The position numbers and the translations under genes are program-made. Under the pieces are notes generated by a model. That model saw nothing but the letters and a program-made list of their open reading frames with translations, was not told the DNA's origin and made no database searches. Shown in pieces: positions 1 through 9,484 of a stretch of DNA of 64,000 bases. The stretch is from Pseudoalteromonas spongiae UST010723-006 (GTDB lineage Bacteria; Pseudomonadota; Gammaproteobacteria; Enterobacterales; Alteromonadaceae), in the NCBI RefSeq assembly GCF_000238255.3, contig NZ_CP011040.1:930001-994000 (forward strand), read 5' to 3'. Numbering within the stretch: the first letter of the stretch is position 1; each line of letters opens with the position of its first letter.

Positions 1-187
1 TGGTTAGTGCTTTATCAGTGCCATCTGTTAGCCATGTGTTATCAACTAACGAGGGAGCCATTGCGCCCATTAATGTTTCGCCATGGCAAGACGCACAGGT
101 AGATTTAAACAATTCTTCAACCTTTGCCTGTGATGGCAAACTTGCAATGCTTGCTAACATCGCCCCTAATATCGGTAACTTATTCAT
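1..187 (-). CDS. c-type cytochrome, N-terminal part (runs off window)
   Basis: Read on the minus strand from an ATG at 187, this frame gives a signal-peptide-like start (MNKLPILGAMLASIASLPSQA) followed by a heme-attachment motif CASCH (CxxCH) and then GETLMGAMAPSLVDNTWLTDG, which is typical of small class I cytochrome c domains. The protein is probably exported to the periplasm, where heme would be attached to the two cysteines. Only about 62 residues are inside the window, so the full domain content is unknown; it may be a monoheme cytochrome or the N-terminal cytochrome of a larger dehydrogenase. An in-frame ATG at 199 is an alternative start; neither has a strong Shine-Dalgarno sequence. 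It is divergent from the TonB-dependent receptor gene. Confidence 0.72.
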   Translation of the reverse strand, partial: MNKLPILGAMLASIASLPSQAKVEELFKSTCASCHGETLMGAMAPSLVDNTWLTDGTDKALT

Positions 188-239
188 TTTTTGATACATA
201 TTATTATTTCACGGTAGATCGAATGCACGGTAATTACAG

Positions 240-245
240 TATAAT
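240..245 (+). promoter_or_regulatory. possible -10 element before the TonB-dependent receptor
   Basis: A perfect TATAAT lies about 48 bases before the preferred GTG start of the receptor gene. No convincing -35 element is seen 16-18 bases upstream, so this is only a candidate promoter. No Fur box or riboswitch was recognised in the short divergent region. Confidence 0.3.
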
Positions 246-292
246 GTGCCGAGTTTCTGTTTTCAGTCAAGTTGCGTTTAAAGGTTTGTTTC

Positions 293-2368
293 GTGCGAGA
301 AGTGTTTAAAAAGTCGTTAGTTGTTTCATTATTAAGTGTTCATTTCACATCATTGGCCGAGCAAAATAGTCCGAGTTTTGCCGATATTGAAACCATAGTA
401 ACAACCGCGTCGCGCACCAAGAAACGCCATTTTGATCTGATAGGCAATACCAGCATTATCTCAAAAGATGCGGTTGCTACCGTTAACGCAGAGCACTTAA
501 ATCAAGTGTTAAGTTTAGCGTCGGGGGTATGGTTAAGTCGTGGTAATGGCCAAGAATCATTGCTTTCGTTGCGTTCGCCTGTGTTAACAGGGGCAGGTTC
601 TTGCGCTGAATTTTTGATGTTAGAAAATAACATTAGCCTACGGGCACCCGGATTTTGTAACGTAAATCAATTGTTCGATAGCCATTTTGAAATAAGCGAC
701 CGCATTGAAGTAGTAAAAGGCAATAATTCAGCACGTTATGGTTCAAACGCAATCCATGGCGTAATCAACATTAATAATACGCTCTACGCCAGCGAAAATC
801 AGCTCACTCTAGACATGGGCAATGATGATTTTTACCGGCTAAACGCAAAGGCAAGTAACGATTTTGACAATATGCAGTTAGGTATTGGCGTAACCGTTAC
901 GAGCGATGGCGGTTATCAGTTGAGTTCCGGTTATCAACAGCAAAAACTATCAGTCTCGGCACAACACCAGCTCGGCAATTGGCAAACAACACACCATTTT
1001 AGTGTAACTAATCTCGAGCAAGATACCGCAGGTTATTTACAACAAGGCGAAAATGCATATAAAGATAAATCGCTGTTGAAAATTAATGAATTTCCAGATG
1101 CCTATCGCGACAGTGTCGCTATGCATTACAGCATGCAAAATAGCGCTGAAATAAACAATGCCCTATGGCAACTAACGCCTTATCTACGTTACACAGATAT
1201 GACGTTTTTAATGCACTTTTTACCTGGAACGCCTATTGAAGAGAACGATCACCATAGCATTGGACTGCAGCTATCTCGATATGCAGAAGTGACGGATGCC
1301 TTGTCGCTTAAATTAGGTAGCGACCTCGATTTTACCCAAGGTTCGTTACAACAATATCAAACAAATGACACCATATCAGATTCGGCGTTTTTAAGAGCGG
1401 TACTTCCCAAAGGACAACATTACGATTACACGGTTAATGCAAAAAGTTACGCGCTTTATGGTCAGCTTGATTATCAAATAGCAGCCGATCAGAATGCTTT
1501 TTTAGCGCTTAGACATGATATTACCGAATACGATTACGATAACGCATTAAGCACAGGTAATTTAAAAGATGACGGCACTGCGTGTGGCTTCGGCGGTTGT
1601 CGATACACTCGCCCCGCTAATCAAACCAATCGCTTTAACGATACAAGCTACAGCCTTGGCTATTCTTTAACGCTAAACGACAATACGATTGTATTTGCTA
1701 AACTAGATAACAGTTTTAGAGCACCACACACCGCCGAACTTTATCGCCTGCAGAACAATCAGCAACAAAATGACATAACCAGTGTCGACGCAAACCAGCA
1801 AGAGCTTGGCCTGCGTTTTCAAACAGAAACGGTATTCGGTGAGCTTGCGTTTTATCATCTAACTAAGAAAAACGCGATTTATCAAGATTCAGACAGACAT
1901 TATCTCAATGGTTTATCGACTCAGCATCAAGGGCTCGAGTTTGATCTCACCTGGCGCCTTAACGACATATTTAAAACGCGTTTGAATTCAAGTTATGCAA
2001 AACACACCTATGAAAATAATCCAACGAATGGGCAGCAGCTCAAAGGCAATGAGATAGATACCTCTCCACGCTTAATAGCAAACCTCGTTCTTGATTGGCA
2101 AATAGCGCAAAACATAACCAGTCAGTTTGAACTAAGGCATCTTGACGGCTATTACTTAGACGATAAAAACACGCAAACATATAGTGGGCATACGGTTTCG
2201 AATTTACGTGCAAAATGGCAAATAAACAGCAATTTCTCTATCGCATTTGCCGTGCTTAATGTATTTGATACACGTTTCGCTGAAAGGGCCGATTACGCGT
2301 TTGGGAATCACCGTTATTTTATTGGCGAGCCACGTAATGCCAGTGCAACTTTGCGTTATCAGTTTTAA
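293..2368 (+). CDS. TonB-dependent outer-membrane receptor
   Basis: Outer-membrane transporter of about 691 residues that would import a substrate (iron chelate, vitamin or similar) using energy from TonB. After a signal peptide ending near SLAEQ comes a plug domain (about residues 35-160) with VTTASRTKK, then NQVLSLASGVWLSRGNG and RIEVVKGNNSARYGSNAIHG, typical of the family; the rest is a beta-barrel ending in LRYQF with the usual terminal aromatic. Two cysteines in the plug (GAGSCAEF and PGFCNV) could form a disulfide. The frame is open from a TTG at 272, but GTG at 293 has AAGG about nine bases upstream and gives a better signal peptide. The substrate cannot be read from the sequence. The divergent neighbour is a cytochrome c gene. 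Confidence 0.88.
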   Translation: MREVFKKSLVVSLLSVHFTSLAEQNSPSFADIETIVTTASRTKKRHFDLIGNTSIISKDAVATVNAEHLNQVLSLASGVWLSRGNGQESLLSLRSPVLTGAGSCAEFLMLENNISLRAPGFCNVNQLFDSHFEISDRIEVVKGNNSARYGSNAIHGVININNTLYASENQLTLDMGNDDFYRLNAKASNDFDNMQLGIGVTVTSDGGYQLSSGYQQQKLSVSAQHQLGNWQTTHHFSVTNLEQDTAGYLQQGENAYKDKSLLKINEFPDAYRDSVAMHYSMQNSAEINNALWQLTPYLRYTDMTFLMHFLPGTPIEENDHHSIGLQLSRYAEVTDALSLKLGSDLDFTQGSLQQYQTNDTISDSAFLRAVLPKGQHYDYTVNAKSYALYGQLDYQIAADQNAFLALRHDITEYDYDNALSTGNLKDDGTACGFGGCRYTRPANQTNRFNDTSYSLGYSLTLNDNTIVFAKLDNSFRAPHTAELYRLQNNQQQNDITSVDANQQELGLRFQTETVFGELAFYHLTKKNAIYQDSDRHYLNGLSTQHQGLEFDLTWRLNDIFKTRLNSSYAKHTYENNPTNGQQLKGNEIDTSPRLIANLVLDWQIAQNITSQFELRHLDGYYLDDKNTQTYSGHTVSNLRAKWQINSNFSIAFAVLNVFDTRFAERADYAFGNHRYFIGEPRNASATLRYQF

Positions 2369-2472
2369 TTTAAAACCGGTGCTTTTAGGTAACCCCAATT
2401 AAAACCGTTAAGCGCATTGAACTTAGTAACTAATTGTGGCGTATAAACGTTAGGTATTATTCGGAGAGCACA

Positions 2473-3786
2473 ATGACACGTAAAGAGGTTAAAGTTCCTA
2501 GTTCACGCTTGAGTCGAGCGAGTAAGTTTGGCGGGTTATTAGCAAAAGTAGCAACCAATGTTGCCTACAATGGCACCAAGCAACTATTTAGTGGCAATAA
2601 GCCGTCCGTTTCGGATCTCGTTTTAACGCCCAGTAACTTGCAAAAGCTAACCAATGAGCTTGCCGCAATGCGTGGTGCTGCAATGAAATTAGGTCAACTT
2701 CTTTCGATGGATGCAGGTGAGCTTATTCCACCTGAGTTGAGCCATATTTTAGCAAAACTACGAGACAATGCGCATGCTATGCCACACAAGCAGTTAGTCA
2801 CTTTGCTTCGTGACGCTTGGAGTGATAATTGGGTTGATAATTTTGCTTATTTTAATCTTAAACCCTTTGCCTGTGCATCTATCGGGCAAGTGCATATTGC
2901 CAACGACGATAGCGGAAAAAAGCTCGCGATAAAGTTACAATATCCGGGAGTCAGTAACGCCATAAAAAGTGATGTTGATAATCTAGGGCGTATTTTAAAG
3001 CTCTCGGGTCTTATCCCAAAGCAGGTTGATCTCAACACGTTACTTGAAAAAACCGCCGAGCAGTTAATCAATGAAGCAAACTATCAACTTGAGGCAAGCT
3101 ACATAGAAACGTTTAGCAATAAACTCGACAAGACACAATTTGCTTTACCTAACGTTTCCCCTTTAAGTACACAAACCATTTTAGTAATGAGTTTTATTGA
3201 AGGTATGCCTATTGAACAAGCGGCCACACTGCCAGAAGAAACTCGAAATCACTTCGTAAAGAGCTTATTTTCACTGTTTTTTGTTGAATTATTTGAGTTG
3301 AAGTTGATGCAAACCGACCCCAACTTTGCCAATTATGTGTTCAATAATGAAACACATACCATAGGCTTATTGGATTTCGGTGCTACCCGAGAGATTTCAC
3401 CGGCTATATCTAATGGATATTTATCGCTTTTTACAGCGCTAAGTAGCCAAGACAGCGCTCAAGTAGAAGATGCAGCCCGTACCATTGGCTTTTTTAAGCA
3501 AGATATCGATACTACATACCTTGAGCAAATACTGGCACTTTTTGATATCGCGTCAATGCCATTACGATTTGATGGCGAATACAACTTTGCAAACTGCACT
3601 ATCGCAACAAAGTTACGGGCGCAAAGCGTTACAATTAATAAGCGCAAAGACCAATGGCACACGCCACCCGTTGATGCCCTGTTTATCCATCGAAAAATCG
3701 CAGGATTGTATTTGATAGCGAAGCGTTTAAACGCAAAAGTAAATGTTAAACAGTTGTTTGCTAAATACGCGGAAGAAGCAAAATAA
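2473..3786 (+). CDS. ABC1/UbiB (AarF) family atypical kinase
   Basis: Member of the ABC1/ADCK/UbiB family of atypical kinases or ATPases, about 437 residues. Visible motifs are KLGQ (residues 72-75, the family KxGQ motif in MRGAAMKLGQLLSMD), an invariant-lysine region KLAIKLQYPGV, a catalytic-loop-like QTDPNFANY and a metal-binding DFG in GLLDFGATREIS. UbiB relatives support ubiquinone biosynthesis. This protein lacks the C-terminal membrane helices of true UbiB and is not beside ubiE/ubiJ, so it is probably a paralogue of unknown target. ATG at 2473 follows a GGAG at 2463-2466; an upstream TTG in the frame (2434) is less likely. Downstream lies a convergent chemoreceptor gene. Confidence 0.85.
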   Translation: MTRKEVKVPSSRLSRASKFGGLLAKVATNVAYNGTKQLFSGNKPSVSDLVLTPSNLQKLTNELAAMRGAAMKLGQLLSMDAGELIPPELSHILAKLRDNAHAMPHKQLVTLLRDAWSDNWVDNFAYFNLKPFACASIGQVHIANDDSGKKLAIKLQYPGVSNAIKSDVDNLGRILKLSGLIPKQVDLNTLLEKTAEQLINEANYQLEASYIETFSNKLDKTQFALPNVSPLSTQTILVMSFIEGMPIEQAATLPEETRNHFVKSLFSLFFVELFELKLMQTDPNFANYVFNNETHTIGLLDFGATREISPAISNGYLSLFTALSSQDSAQVEDAARTIGFFKQDIDTTYLEQILALFDIASMPLRFDGEYNFANCTIATKLRAQSVTINKRKDQWHTPPVDALFIHRKIAGLYLIAKRLNAKVNVKQLFAKYAEEAK

Positions 3787-3809
3787 CAAATTTAAAGAAT
3801 TAATAAGCG

Positions 3810-5813
3810 CTATAGCTTAAAACGGTTTAGTGCATCACTTACTTTATGGCCGAGCTCATTTATCTGACGAATATTTTCACTTAACGCCGTTAGTTCATCA
3901 CTATTTTGTTCTGCACTATGCTCTACTTCCTGCATACGCGTAACGATGTCTTGCGCCATGGTACTTTGCTGCGCACTTGATTGATCTATTTGATTACTTT
4001 TGTCTGCCAAACGCGATAAACCTTGCTCAATCAAATCGACTGCACCTGTAAGTGCTGCGCTTCGCTCAGTACACGTCAGCGCAGCCTCTTGCCCTTGATT
4101 AATCGCGCGTTGCGCATCGCTGGTACCGCTTTGTAGTTCGCTAATCATTTGCGCTATTTCTTTTGTTGATTCTTGCGTACGCGATGCTAACAACCTGACT
4201 TCATCAGCTACTACGGCAAAACCACGTCCCTGCTCTCCCGCACGCGCAGCTTCAATGGCTGCATTCAGAGCTAACAAATTAGTTTGTTCAGAGATTGCGA
4301 CGATAGTATCTAGAATACTGCCAATATTACTCGACTGGTTTGAAAGCTCAGCCATCAACGCAACCGATGTATTCAAGTTTGAAGCAAGCAATTGTATTTG
4401 TTCTCGGTTTTGCGTTGCCAAATTTAGCACAGCATCGCTTTGTTCACTTGCTTGATTAATATCTTCGGAGCTTTCTTTGGTTTGTGTGTTTACCGTATTA
4501 GCGCTGGTATGCACATCTTGTGCAAGTGCCGTGGTGTGTTTTGCCCGCTCAATTTGTTTTTCAGCATTGTGCGAAACCGTTGCACTTCTTGCTAAGGAAT
4601 TTTCAAGGCGCGACTCAAGTGATGCCACCTGTTCGAAAATATCGGTGATCAGCTCTTTTAAATTATCAATAACCCGATTCAATTTATCGCTTACTTCACC
4701 AAATTCATCATCGTTAACCTTGCGCGCATGACGCGAGAAATCGCCATCAGCTACTTTTGTAAGCGTATGATTTACATAGCCTAACGGTATTATAATCGCG
4801 CGTATCGTTAAGGTAGCGATAATTGCAGCAACCAATAGAAAAACACCAGCAATGACCATAAGTAACAACTGATTTTCATCTATTTTTTCATCTGCTAATT
4901 GTTGATAACGGTTCACTAGTTCACTGGCGCTTTGTTTTATGGTGTGAATTGAACTGTTAATTTCTTCAGAAAGCGCTTCTACGCGATTGTAGTCTTGTTC
5001 AAATTGATTGTACTTAGCAAGCTGTAGCGTCTGTTGTTGATACAAATGTGCCGGATTATCGACGTTACTGTTAAATACAGCCAAGTTTTGTTCAAAACGC
5101 GTTTGAAAATCACCGCTTTCAATATCTGTGAGCTGTTGATTGAGAAAATTGTAGTTGTCTTTAATATTTGCCAGTAAAAACCGCGTATCGTTTTGATGTT
5201 TAACTTGCGTTTCACTGTCTAAAGTTTGACTAAGTGCATTGGTTACTTCAGTTAAATTAAACAACATATCATCGATGCGGATCGCGGTGCCCATCACTTC
5301 ATCTAACAGGCGCGAACTTAATCCTGTTAATGTTTCTAGGTCATATAATAAATCGGAGCTTTGTGAAATAAGTGCGAGCTGCTTTTCAATCAAAGTTTTG
5401 TTTGTTTTTTTAGCATTTAAATAGGCAATTTTGTTATCAGTTAAACTTTCCGACGCTTCAATTAATGCCAGTGATTGGTTATTTAGTTTTTCAAGGTCAA
5501 TGCTGTAATCTGCAATGCCACTTGAAAGTGTTTGTTGTAGTTGATTTTTAAGTGATTGATTTTGTGCTCTGAATTTTTCTATAACATTTAATTTGTTGGC
5601 ACCGTAAATTGCGTTAGCGTTTTTTGAGTAGTTGAGAATAAGCGTTTGAATGTCATCGGCACTGCGTTGTACTGGTAAAGCCTGCTCTTTAATATTTAAG
5701 TAAGCACGCTCAATATTCGACAATGACATATAAAAAAACAGGCAAACACCCGCAAGCAAAATGCCCACTGATGCAAAGCCAAAGGTGATTTTTTGTTTTA
5801 CCGTAAAAACCAT
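3810..5813 (-). CDS. methyl-accepting chemotaxis protein
   Basis: Chemoreceptor of 667 residues. It has an N-terminal membrane helix (about residues 12-30), a roughly 290-residue mostly helical periplasmic sensor region, a second membrane helix (about 318-340, [17 protein letters not shown]), a HAMP linker ([29 protein letters not shown]) and a cytoplasmic signalling domain with the conserved hairpin tip [26 protein letters not shown]. It would signal through CheA/CheW to the flagellar motor. The sensor has no recognisable PAS or Cache motif, so the ligand is unknown. There is no C-terminal CheR/CheB-tethering pentapeptide. It stands alone, convergent with the ABC1 kinase gene. Confidence 0.93.
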   Translation of the reverse strand: MVFTVKQKITFGFASVGILLAGVCLFFYMSLSNIERAYLNIKEQALPVQRSADDIQTLILNYSKNANAIYGANKLNVIEKFRAQNQSLKNQLQQTLSSGIADYSIDLEKLNNQSLALIEASESLTDNKIAYLNAKKTNKTLIEKQLALISQSSDLLYDLETLTGLSSRLLDEVMGTAIRIDDMLFNLTEVTNALSQTLDSETQVKHQNDTRFLLANIKDNYNFLNQQLTDIESGDFQTRFEQNLAVFNSNVDNPAHLYQQQTLQLAKYNQFEQDYNRVEALSEEINSSIHTIKQSASELVNRYQQLADEKIDENQLLLMVIAGVFLLVAAIIATLTIRAIIIPLGYVNHTLTKVADGDFSRHARKVNDDEFGEVSDKLNRVIDNLKELITDIFEQVASLESRLENSLARSATVSHNAEKQIERAKHTTALAQDVHTSANTVNTQTKESSEDINQASEQSDAVLNLATQNREQIQLLASNLNTSVALMAELSNQSSNIGSILDTIVAISEQTNLLALNAAIEAARAGEQGRGFAVVADEVRLLASRTQESTKEIAQMISELQSGTSDAQRAINQGQEAALTCTERSAALTGAVDLIEQGLSRLADKSNQIDQSSAQQSTMAQDIVTRMQEVEHSAEQNSDELTALSENIRQINELGHKVSDALNRFKL

Positions 5814-5892
5814 TAAAACGCCCTACTACTTTAATAACTCGGTTTAAGTATAACGTAATATTTATAAAGTGATTTTGTTTTGAAATGAAACG

Positions 5893-5922
5893 AAAATACG
5901 CCAACTAATGTTGGCGTATTTT
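5893..5922 (-). terminator. intrinsic terminator after DUF4785 gene
   Basis: Perfect 13-bp inverted repeat (AAAATACGCCAAC / GTTGGCGTATTTT, loop TAAT) eight bases beyond the stop of the DUF4785 gene. On the minus strand it ends in a T run. It may also serve the promoter-proximal side of the chemoreceptor gene as an insulator. Confidence 0.85.
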
Positions 5923-5929
5923 GACATCA

Positions 5930-7045
5930 TTAAATTGATGGACGAAACAACTTCTGAGGTGTTTGTAATACTAATAAGCGACTTTGATCTTTCAGTACCA
6001 TATTGTTTAAACGATAAGACGAATAACGTGCCTGAGTGGTAAATGGTAGCGACAGTGAATCGTCACCGTTTAACTCTTTTGCCATTTCAACCGTGGCTAT
6101 ATCATAAAAACGTACCCCATCATTACTACCTTGTAACGTTGCTTGCAAACTAAAACGCCCCGCATCATTTACCATCAATGGTACCTTAGCTTCAATATGC
6201 GATTTCGACGCACTAAATGTCACATTAGGTAACGCCTTTGCAGTTTGTTTAAAATTAACAAATGGAATTTTAAGCGAACGCTTTACTGGCATATTAGCGC
6301 GCTCTGCATCAATTTGAAGTTCAAGCTCATACAGGCCATTGATTGCTCCAAAATACGCCAGTGCTTTATCAAAATTAAAGTGGTTATTGGTTATATCTAC
6401 CGTTACTTTTTCATTTGTTGGGCTAATCAGTTTAGCTGACATCGTTTTGATTTGAGTCACGTTATCAGTAAACGAAAGCGATTGATATGCCAGTTTATTT
6501 GCACTTTGAATAGAACGGTTATTCGCTGCAACGGCAAGAACAACATCACTGTGCTTTTCCTTTACGTGTACTAGATATTTCGCATCATCAATCAGATATT
6601 GATTTGTTTTTAGCGTTAGTTGTTGCAAAGCGTGTTGCGACTTTACCTTTAGCGCTACACTGCCATCACTAAAACCTGCATCGTTCATTTCTTTTTGCGC
6701 AAACACTTGTTCTACCTGTGCACGATTGCCCTTTGTTAACACTTTAGAATTTGGTGTTAACGACAATGCACTAACATCAAGCGGTTCAACAAATTGTGTG
6801 TTTGCAACATCAAATTTCGGCGCAACTCGAACAAAACTATTCTGAGCAGACAACGGCAACTCAACACCTTGCTTAAGCGCTTTGCCAGATATTGTCATCC
6901 AATATTCATCGCTTTTTAATGCTTGCAGTAACGGCTGCTCAACAGCTGGTTGTACTTTTTTAAACTGATATACAACCGGTTCAGCATGGAGCGAAAACGC
7001 CGATAGTAAGCTTGCAAAAAGCGTTAATACAGTAAAATGTTTCAT
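5930..7045 (-). CDS. DUF4785 family secreted protein
   Basis: Exported protein of about 371 residues resembling the DUF4785 family of marine gammaproteobacteria. It starts with a clear signal peptide (MKHFTVLTLFASLLSAFSLHA) and then shows beta-rich, immunoglobulin-like segments without catalytic motifs I can name. The start at 7045 is favoured by a GGAG-type ribosome binding site (CGGAGATCTAATT before the ATG) and sits two bases after the stop of the upstream lipase-like gene, so the two are surely co-transcribed and probably translationally coupled. The pairing suggests the protein works with, or protects against, the secreted hydrolase. Family assignment is from memory of sequence style and is moderately sure; function is unknown. 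Confidence 0.72.
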   Translation of the reverse strand: MKHFTVLTLFASLLSAFSLHAEPVVYQFKKVQPAVEQPLLQALKSDEYWMTISGKALKQGVELPLSAQNSFVRVAPKFDVANTQFVEPLDVSALSLTPNSKVLTKGNRAQVEQVFAQKEMNDAGFSDGSVALKVKSQHALQQLTLKTNQYLIDDAKYLVHVKEKHSDVVLAVAANNRSIQSANKLAYQSLSFTDNVTQIKTMSAKLISPTNEKVTVDITNNHFNFDKALAYFGAINGLYELELQIDAERANMPVKRSLKIPFVNFKQTAKALPNVTFSASKSHIEAKVPLMVNDAGRFSLQATLQGSNDGVRFYDIATVEMAKELNGDDSLSLPFTTQARYSSYRLNNMVLKDQSRLLVLQTPQKLFRPSI

Positions 7046-7047
7046 AA

Positions 7048-7914
7048 TTAGATCTCCGTAATTCGATTGCGTAGTAGGCCATCTAAATTGAAACATTTAC
7101 GACGACTTTGATGATGACTTAAAGGCTCACTGCCACGTGTTTTATTTTTATCTTTAAACCACACACTGCCCGCAAGCGATTGCGAACTACACTCTAAGAA
7201 TCCGTCTGAGCAATCATCTAACCAGTTTTGTGTAACCTCTAGCGCCACTTGATATTGATAGCCTCCACAGTAACTATCACCATCCCAAATTGCCGAATCA
7301 ACATCACTACCTACAACTGCCTCAAATGCAGAACTAAGTGCCGGTCGATTAGGCGTACCATATAACCAATTTTGATTGTAATGTGCCATCCAACCAACTT
7401 GCTGCTGTTTCACCGCGTCACTGTCGTAACCTAAGATCCAGCCAAGGGTTGTTTCAAATGAATTACCTGCGGTTACCGCATCGGCTAATGGTGTACCACC
7501 AGACGACGGTGCAAGCGCGATTGTCTTTTTGACCGTATTTATAATAGTGACAAAACGGCTATCCCAGGTTGGATTAGATAAAATCCAACGCACAACATTA
7601 CCGCCATTTGAGTGTGTAATGAGTGTTAAGGACGTAATGTTTTTACTATTTATAAAGTTAGTGAGCTGCTCTGCCAAACAGCCAGATGCTCGCGTATCCC
7701 ACATATAGCGATCGAAATCGCAATTGATCACCGTGTAATTGTTTGTGTTACTTAACCCTTGCCTCACTGAGTTTACAAATTCAGCTGTCCAGTAGTCATT
7801 ATATGCATCTGTTTGACTTCCAGTCCCATGAATAAAGGCCAGTCCATGACTTGCCCAAAGAGGCGTGCTTGCGTACAACAACACCGCATAAGCTATTATT
7901 TTCGTTATTTTCAT
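7048..7914 (-). CDS. secreted alpha/beta-hydrolase, lipase-like
   Basis: Exported hydrolase of 288 residues. After a signal peptide (MKITKIIAYAVLLYASTPLWA) it shows HGLAFIHGTGSQ, an oxyanion-region HG motif near the first strand, and LITHSNGGNVVRW around residue 100, a nucleophile elbow in which serine sits in the GxSxG-like THSNG. A DVDSAIWDGDS segment and SHHQSRR near the C terminus may supply the acid and histidine of the triad. Four to six cysteines in the second half (DCSDGFLECSS, CGGYQY) suggest disulfides, as expected for an extracellular enzyme. Substrate is probably a lipid or ester. It is the first gene of a two-gene operon with the DUF4785 gene and has a palindrome in its 5' leader. 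Confidence 0.75.
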   Translation of the reverse strand: MKITKIIAYAVLLYASTPLWASHGLAFIHGTGSQTDAYNDYWTAEFVNSVRQGLSNTNNYTVINCDFDRYMWDTRASGCLAEQLTNFINSKNITSLTLITHSNGGNVVRWILSNPTWDSRFVTIINTVKKTIALAPSSGGTPLADAVTAGNSFETTLGWILGYDSDAVKQQQVGWMAHYNQNWLYGTPNRPALSSAFEAVVGSDVDSAIWDGDSYCGGYQYQVALEVTQNWLDDCSDGFLECSSQSLAGSVWFKDKNKTRGSEPLSHHQSRRKCFNLDGLLRNRITEI

Positions 7915-7939
7915 ACTGTGTGTTCCTAATTATTGTTTA

Positions 7940-7964
7940 TGATCGGAGGAGTGACCTCCGATCA
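7940..7964. promoter_or_regulatory. 10-bp palindrome in the leader of the lipase-like operon
   Basis: TGATCGGAGG / CCTCCGATCA with a 5-base loop, ending 26 bases before the lipase start. There is no T run on either side, so it is more likely a leader hairpin or operator than a terminator. Confidence 0.45.
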
Positions 7965-8011
7965 CAAAATAGCCAATTTAGGTACAATTACAACATTTTT
8001 TTACACTTTAT

Positions 8012-8041
8012 TAACAATCGGTATTGTTAAGCCGATTGTTA
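8012..8041. promoter_or_regulatory. 10-bp inverted repeat between lrp-type and lipase genes
   Basis: TAACAATCGG / CCGATTGTTA separated by 10 bases. It lies about 100 bases upstream of the lipase-like gene, within the likely promoter region. It could be a regulator-binding site or a folded transcript end of the Lrp-type gene. No T run follows. Confidence 0.4.
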
Positions 8042-8161
8042 TTACATAAATATGAAAGCTGGGTTATATATTCATAACCATTTGATATAGCTAAACGAAT
8101 CGTTTGTATTAAATTTGACGTGGATAACACACTGTTTTACTAAGAAAAGACGCTAAATCCA

Positions 8162-8599
8162 CTAACTATCTTTAACGGAATCCATTACAACATGGGTCGT
8201 TATGGTCGCGACCTGCTCGATATCACCTAACACATTGGTGTGAAATTGCTTATAACTTTTCAAATCTTTGGTTTCGACTCTTAAAATATACTCAAACGCA
8301 CCGGTTACGTTGTGGCATTCAAGCACTTCTTTTGAAAGCGTTATTGCCTCTTCAAATTGCGTTTGCGCTGTTTTGGTATGCACCGACAAGCCCACCGTAA
8401 TAAATGCTTTAAAGCCGATCCCTAATTGCTCAGTATCAATGGTCGCTTTATAACCTGTGATAATCTTTGCCCGCTCAAGCTCTTGTACCCGGCGTAAACA
8501 TGCCGATGGCGATAATCCAATTCGCTCAGCCAATTGAATATTGGTCAAACTACTGTCGCGCGATAACTCAAACAATATTTGTTCGTTAAATTTATCCAT
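8162..8599 (-). CDS. Lrp/AsnC family transcriptional regulator
   Basis: 145-residue regulator with an N-terminal winged helix-turn-helix (residues about 5-60, NIQLAERIGLSPSACLRRVQELERAKIITGY, a classic Lrp/AsnC recognition region) and a C-terminal RAM/AsnC effector domain (about 65-140, with GAFEYILRVETKDLKSY). Such proteins bind amino acids and control amino-acid uptake, export or catabolism. It is divergent from a LysE/RhtB-type exporter gene 94 bases away, a common regulator/exporter pairing, so it probably controls that exporter and itself. Confidence 0.92.
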   Translation of the reverse strand: MDKFNEQILFELSRDSSLTNIQLAERIGLSPSACLRRVQELERAKIITGYKATIDTEQLGIGFKAFITVGLSVHTKTAQTQFEEAITLSKEVLECHNVTGAFEYILRVETKDLKSYKQFHTNVLGDIEQVATITTHVVMDSVKDS

Positions 8600-8693
8600 A
8601 TCTAAATTTTATTGTGCCAATTAATTTTATTAGACAATATAAAACAGCAAATTGCGCAATAAGTAAATTACTCTATTAAAAAAGGAGTCCACT

Positions 8694-9280
8694 ATGAATA
8701 CTGAATTACTTATTGCATTAATAACATTTTGTTTTGTTTCATCTATCACCCCAGGCCCGAATAACTTAATGTTATTAAGCTCAGGGTTAAATTTTGGTCT
8801 GCGCCGTTCGATTTCGCATTTGTTAGGTGTTGCCATTGGTTTTAGCGTGATGGTGCTATTGGTGGGAATTGGCGTAAGTCAGTTATTTCAAGCCTTCCCT
8901 GCAAGTTACACCGTATTAAAATGGGTAAGCATCGTCTATTTATGTTACCTTGCATACAAAATCGCGAATAACCATACTATTGATGAAGTCGCATCGGATG
9001 CGAAACCATTAACCTTTATGCAAGCTGCGCTTTTTCAATGGGTCAACCCTAAAGCGTGGACAATGGCGTTAAGTGTTAATGCGGTGTATGCCAGTGATCA
9101 AAGTCTACAATCTGTGATGTTAGTAAGTGGGGTGTTTTTACTTATTAACTTACCGTCTATTGGCTGTTGGTTAGTATTGGGAAAAGTTTAAAGCAACTTA
9201 TTGCCTCACCCATTAAAATACGTTTGTTTAATTGGCTTATGGCAGCACTATTGGTTGTATCGGTTATACCTATGCTTTAA
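8694..9280 (+). pseudogene. LysE/RhtB family amino-acid exporter, frameshifted near the C terminus
   Basis: The frame from ATG 8694 (ribosome binding site AGGAG) encodes 165 residues of a LysE/RhtB-type inner-membrane exporter, with the family signature SSITPGPNNLMLLSSGLNFG and about five membrane helices, then stops at 9191. Family members are about 200 residues. Shifting to the -1 frame at GGGAAAAG (9179-9186) continues with SLKQLIASPIKIRLFNWLMA and a final hydrophobic helix, stopping at 9280, which gives a normal 195-residue protein. One missing A in the A run explains this. The site is also a G GGA AAA heptamer in the right phase for programmed -1 frameshifting, so a functional gene is not excluded. 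Divergent from the Lrp-type regulator. Confidence 0.85.
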
Positions 9281-9484
9281 TCCCTAGTGACTAAAGGTGT
9301 ATTGGCGCTTTTGAGCATAATACATTAAAAGCATGAAGAAATAACAACAGAACAAACGGGTGACTTGGACTTTCTGACAGCGTTTTCTTGGCGTTTAGCT
9401 TTGTTAACTAAAGCGATAACCGTTCTAGTTTATTTCTAAAGCAAATAAACAAGTTTGAAGATAGTGATTAACGTTCAAAACCCC

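Noticed and set aside
240..245. Riboswitch or Fur box before the TonB-dependent receptor
   Set aside because: The divergent region is too short and shows neither cobalamin-riboswitch core bases nor a GATAATGAT-type palindrome.
124..309. 61-codon plus-strand frame at the left edge
   Set aside because: It lies over the start of the cytochrome gene and the receptor promoter; no protein-like features.
9281..9484. Short frame (DLDFLTAFSWRLALLT...) after the exporter gene
   Set aside because: No start codon or recognisable family; could be a decayed gene end but cannot be supported.
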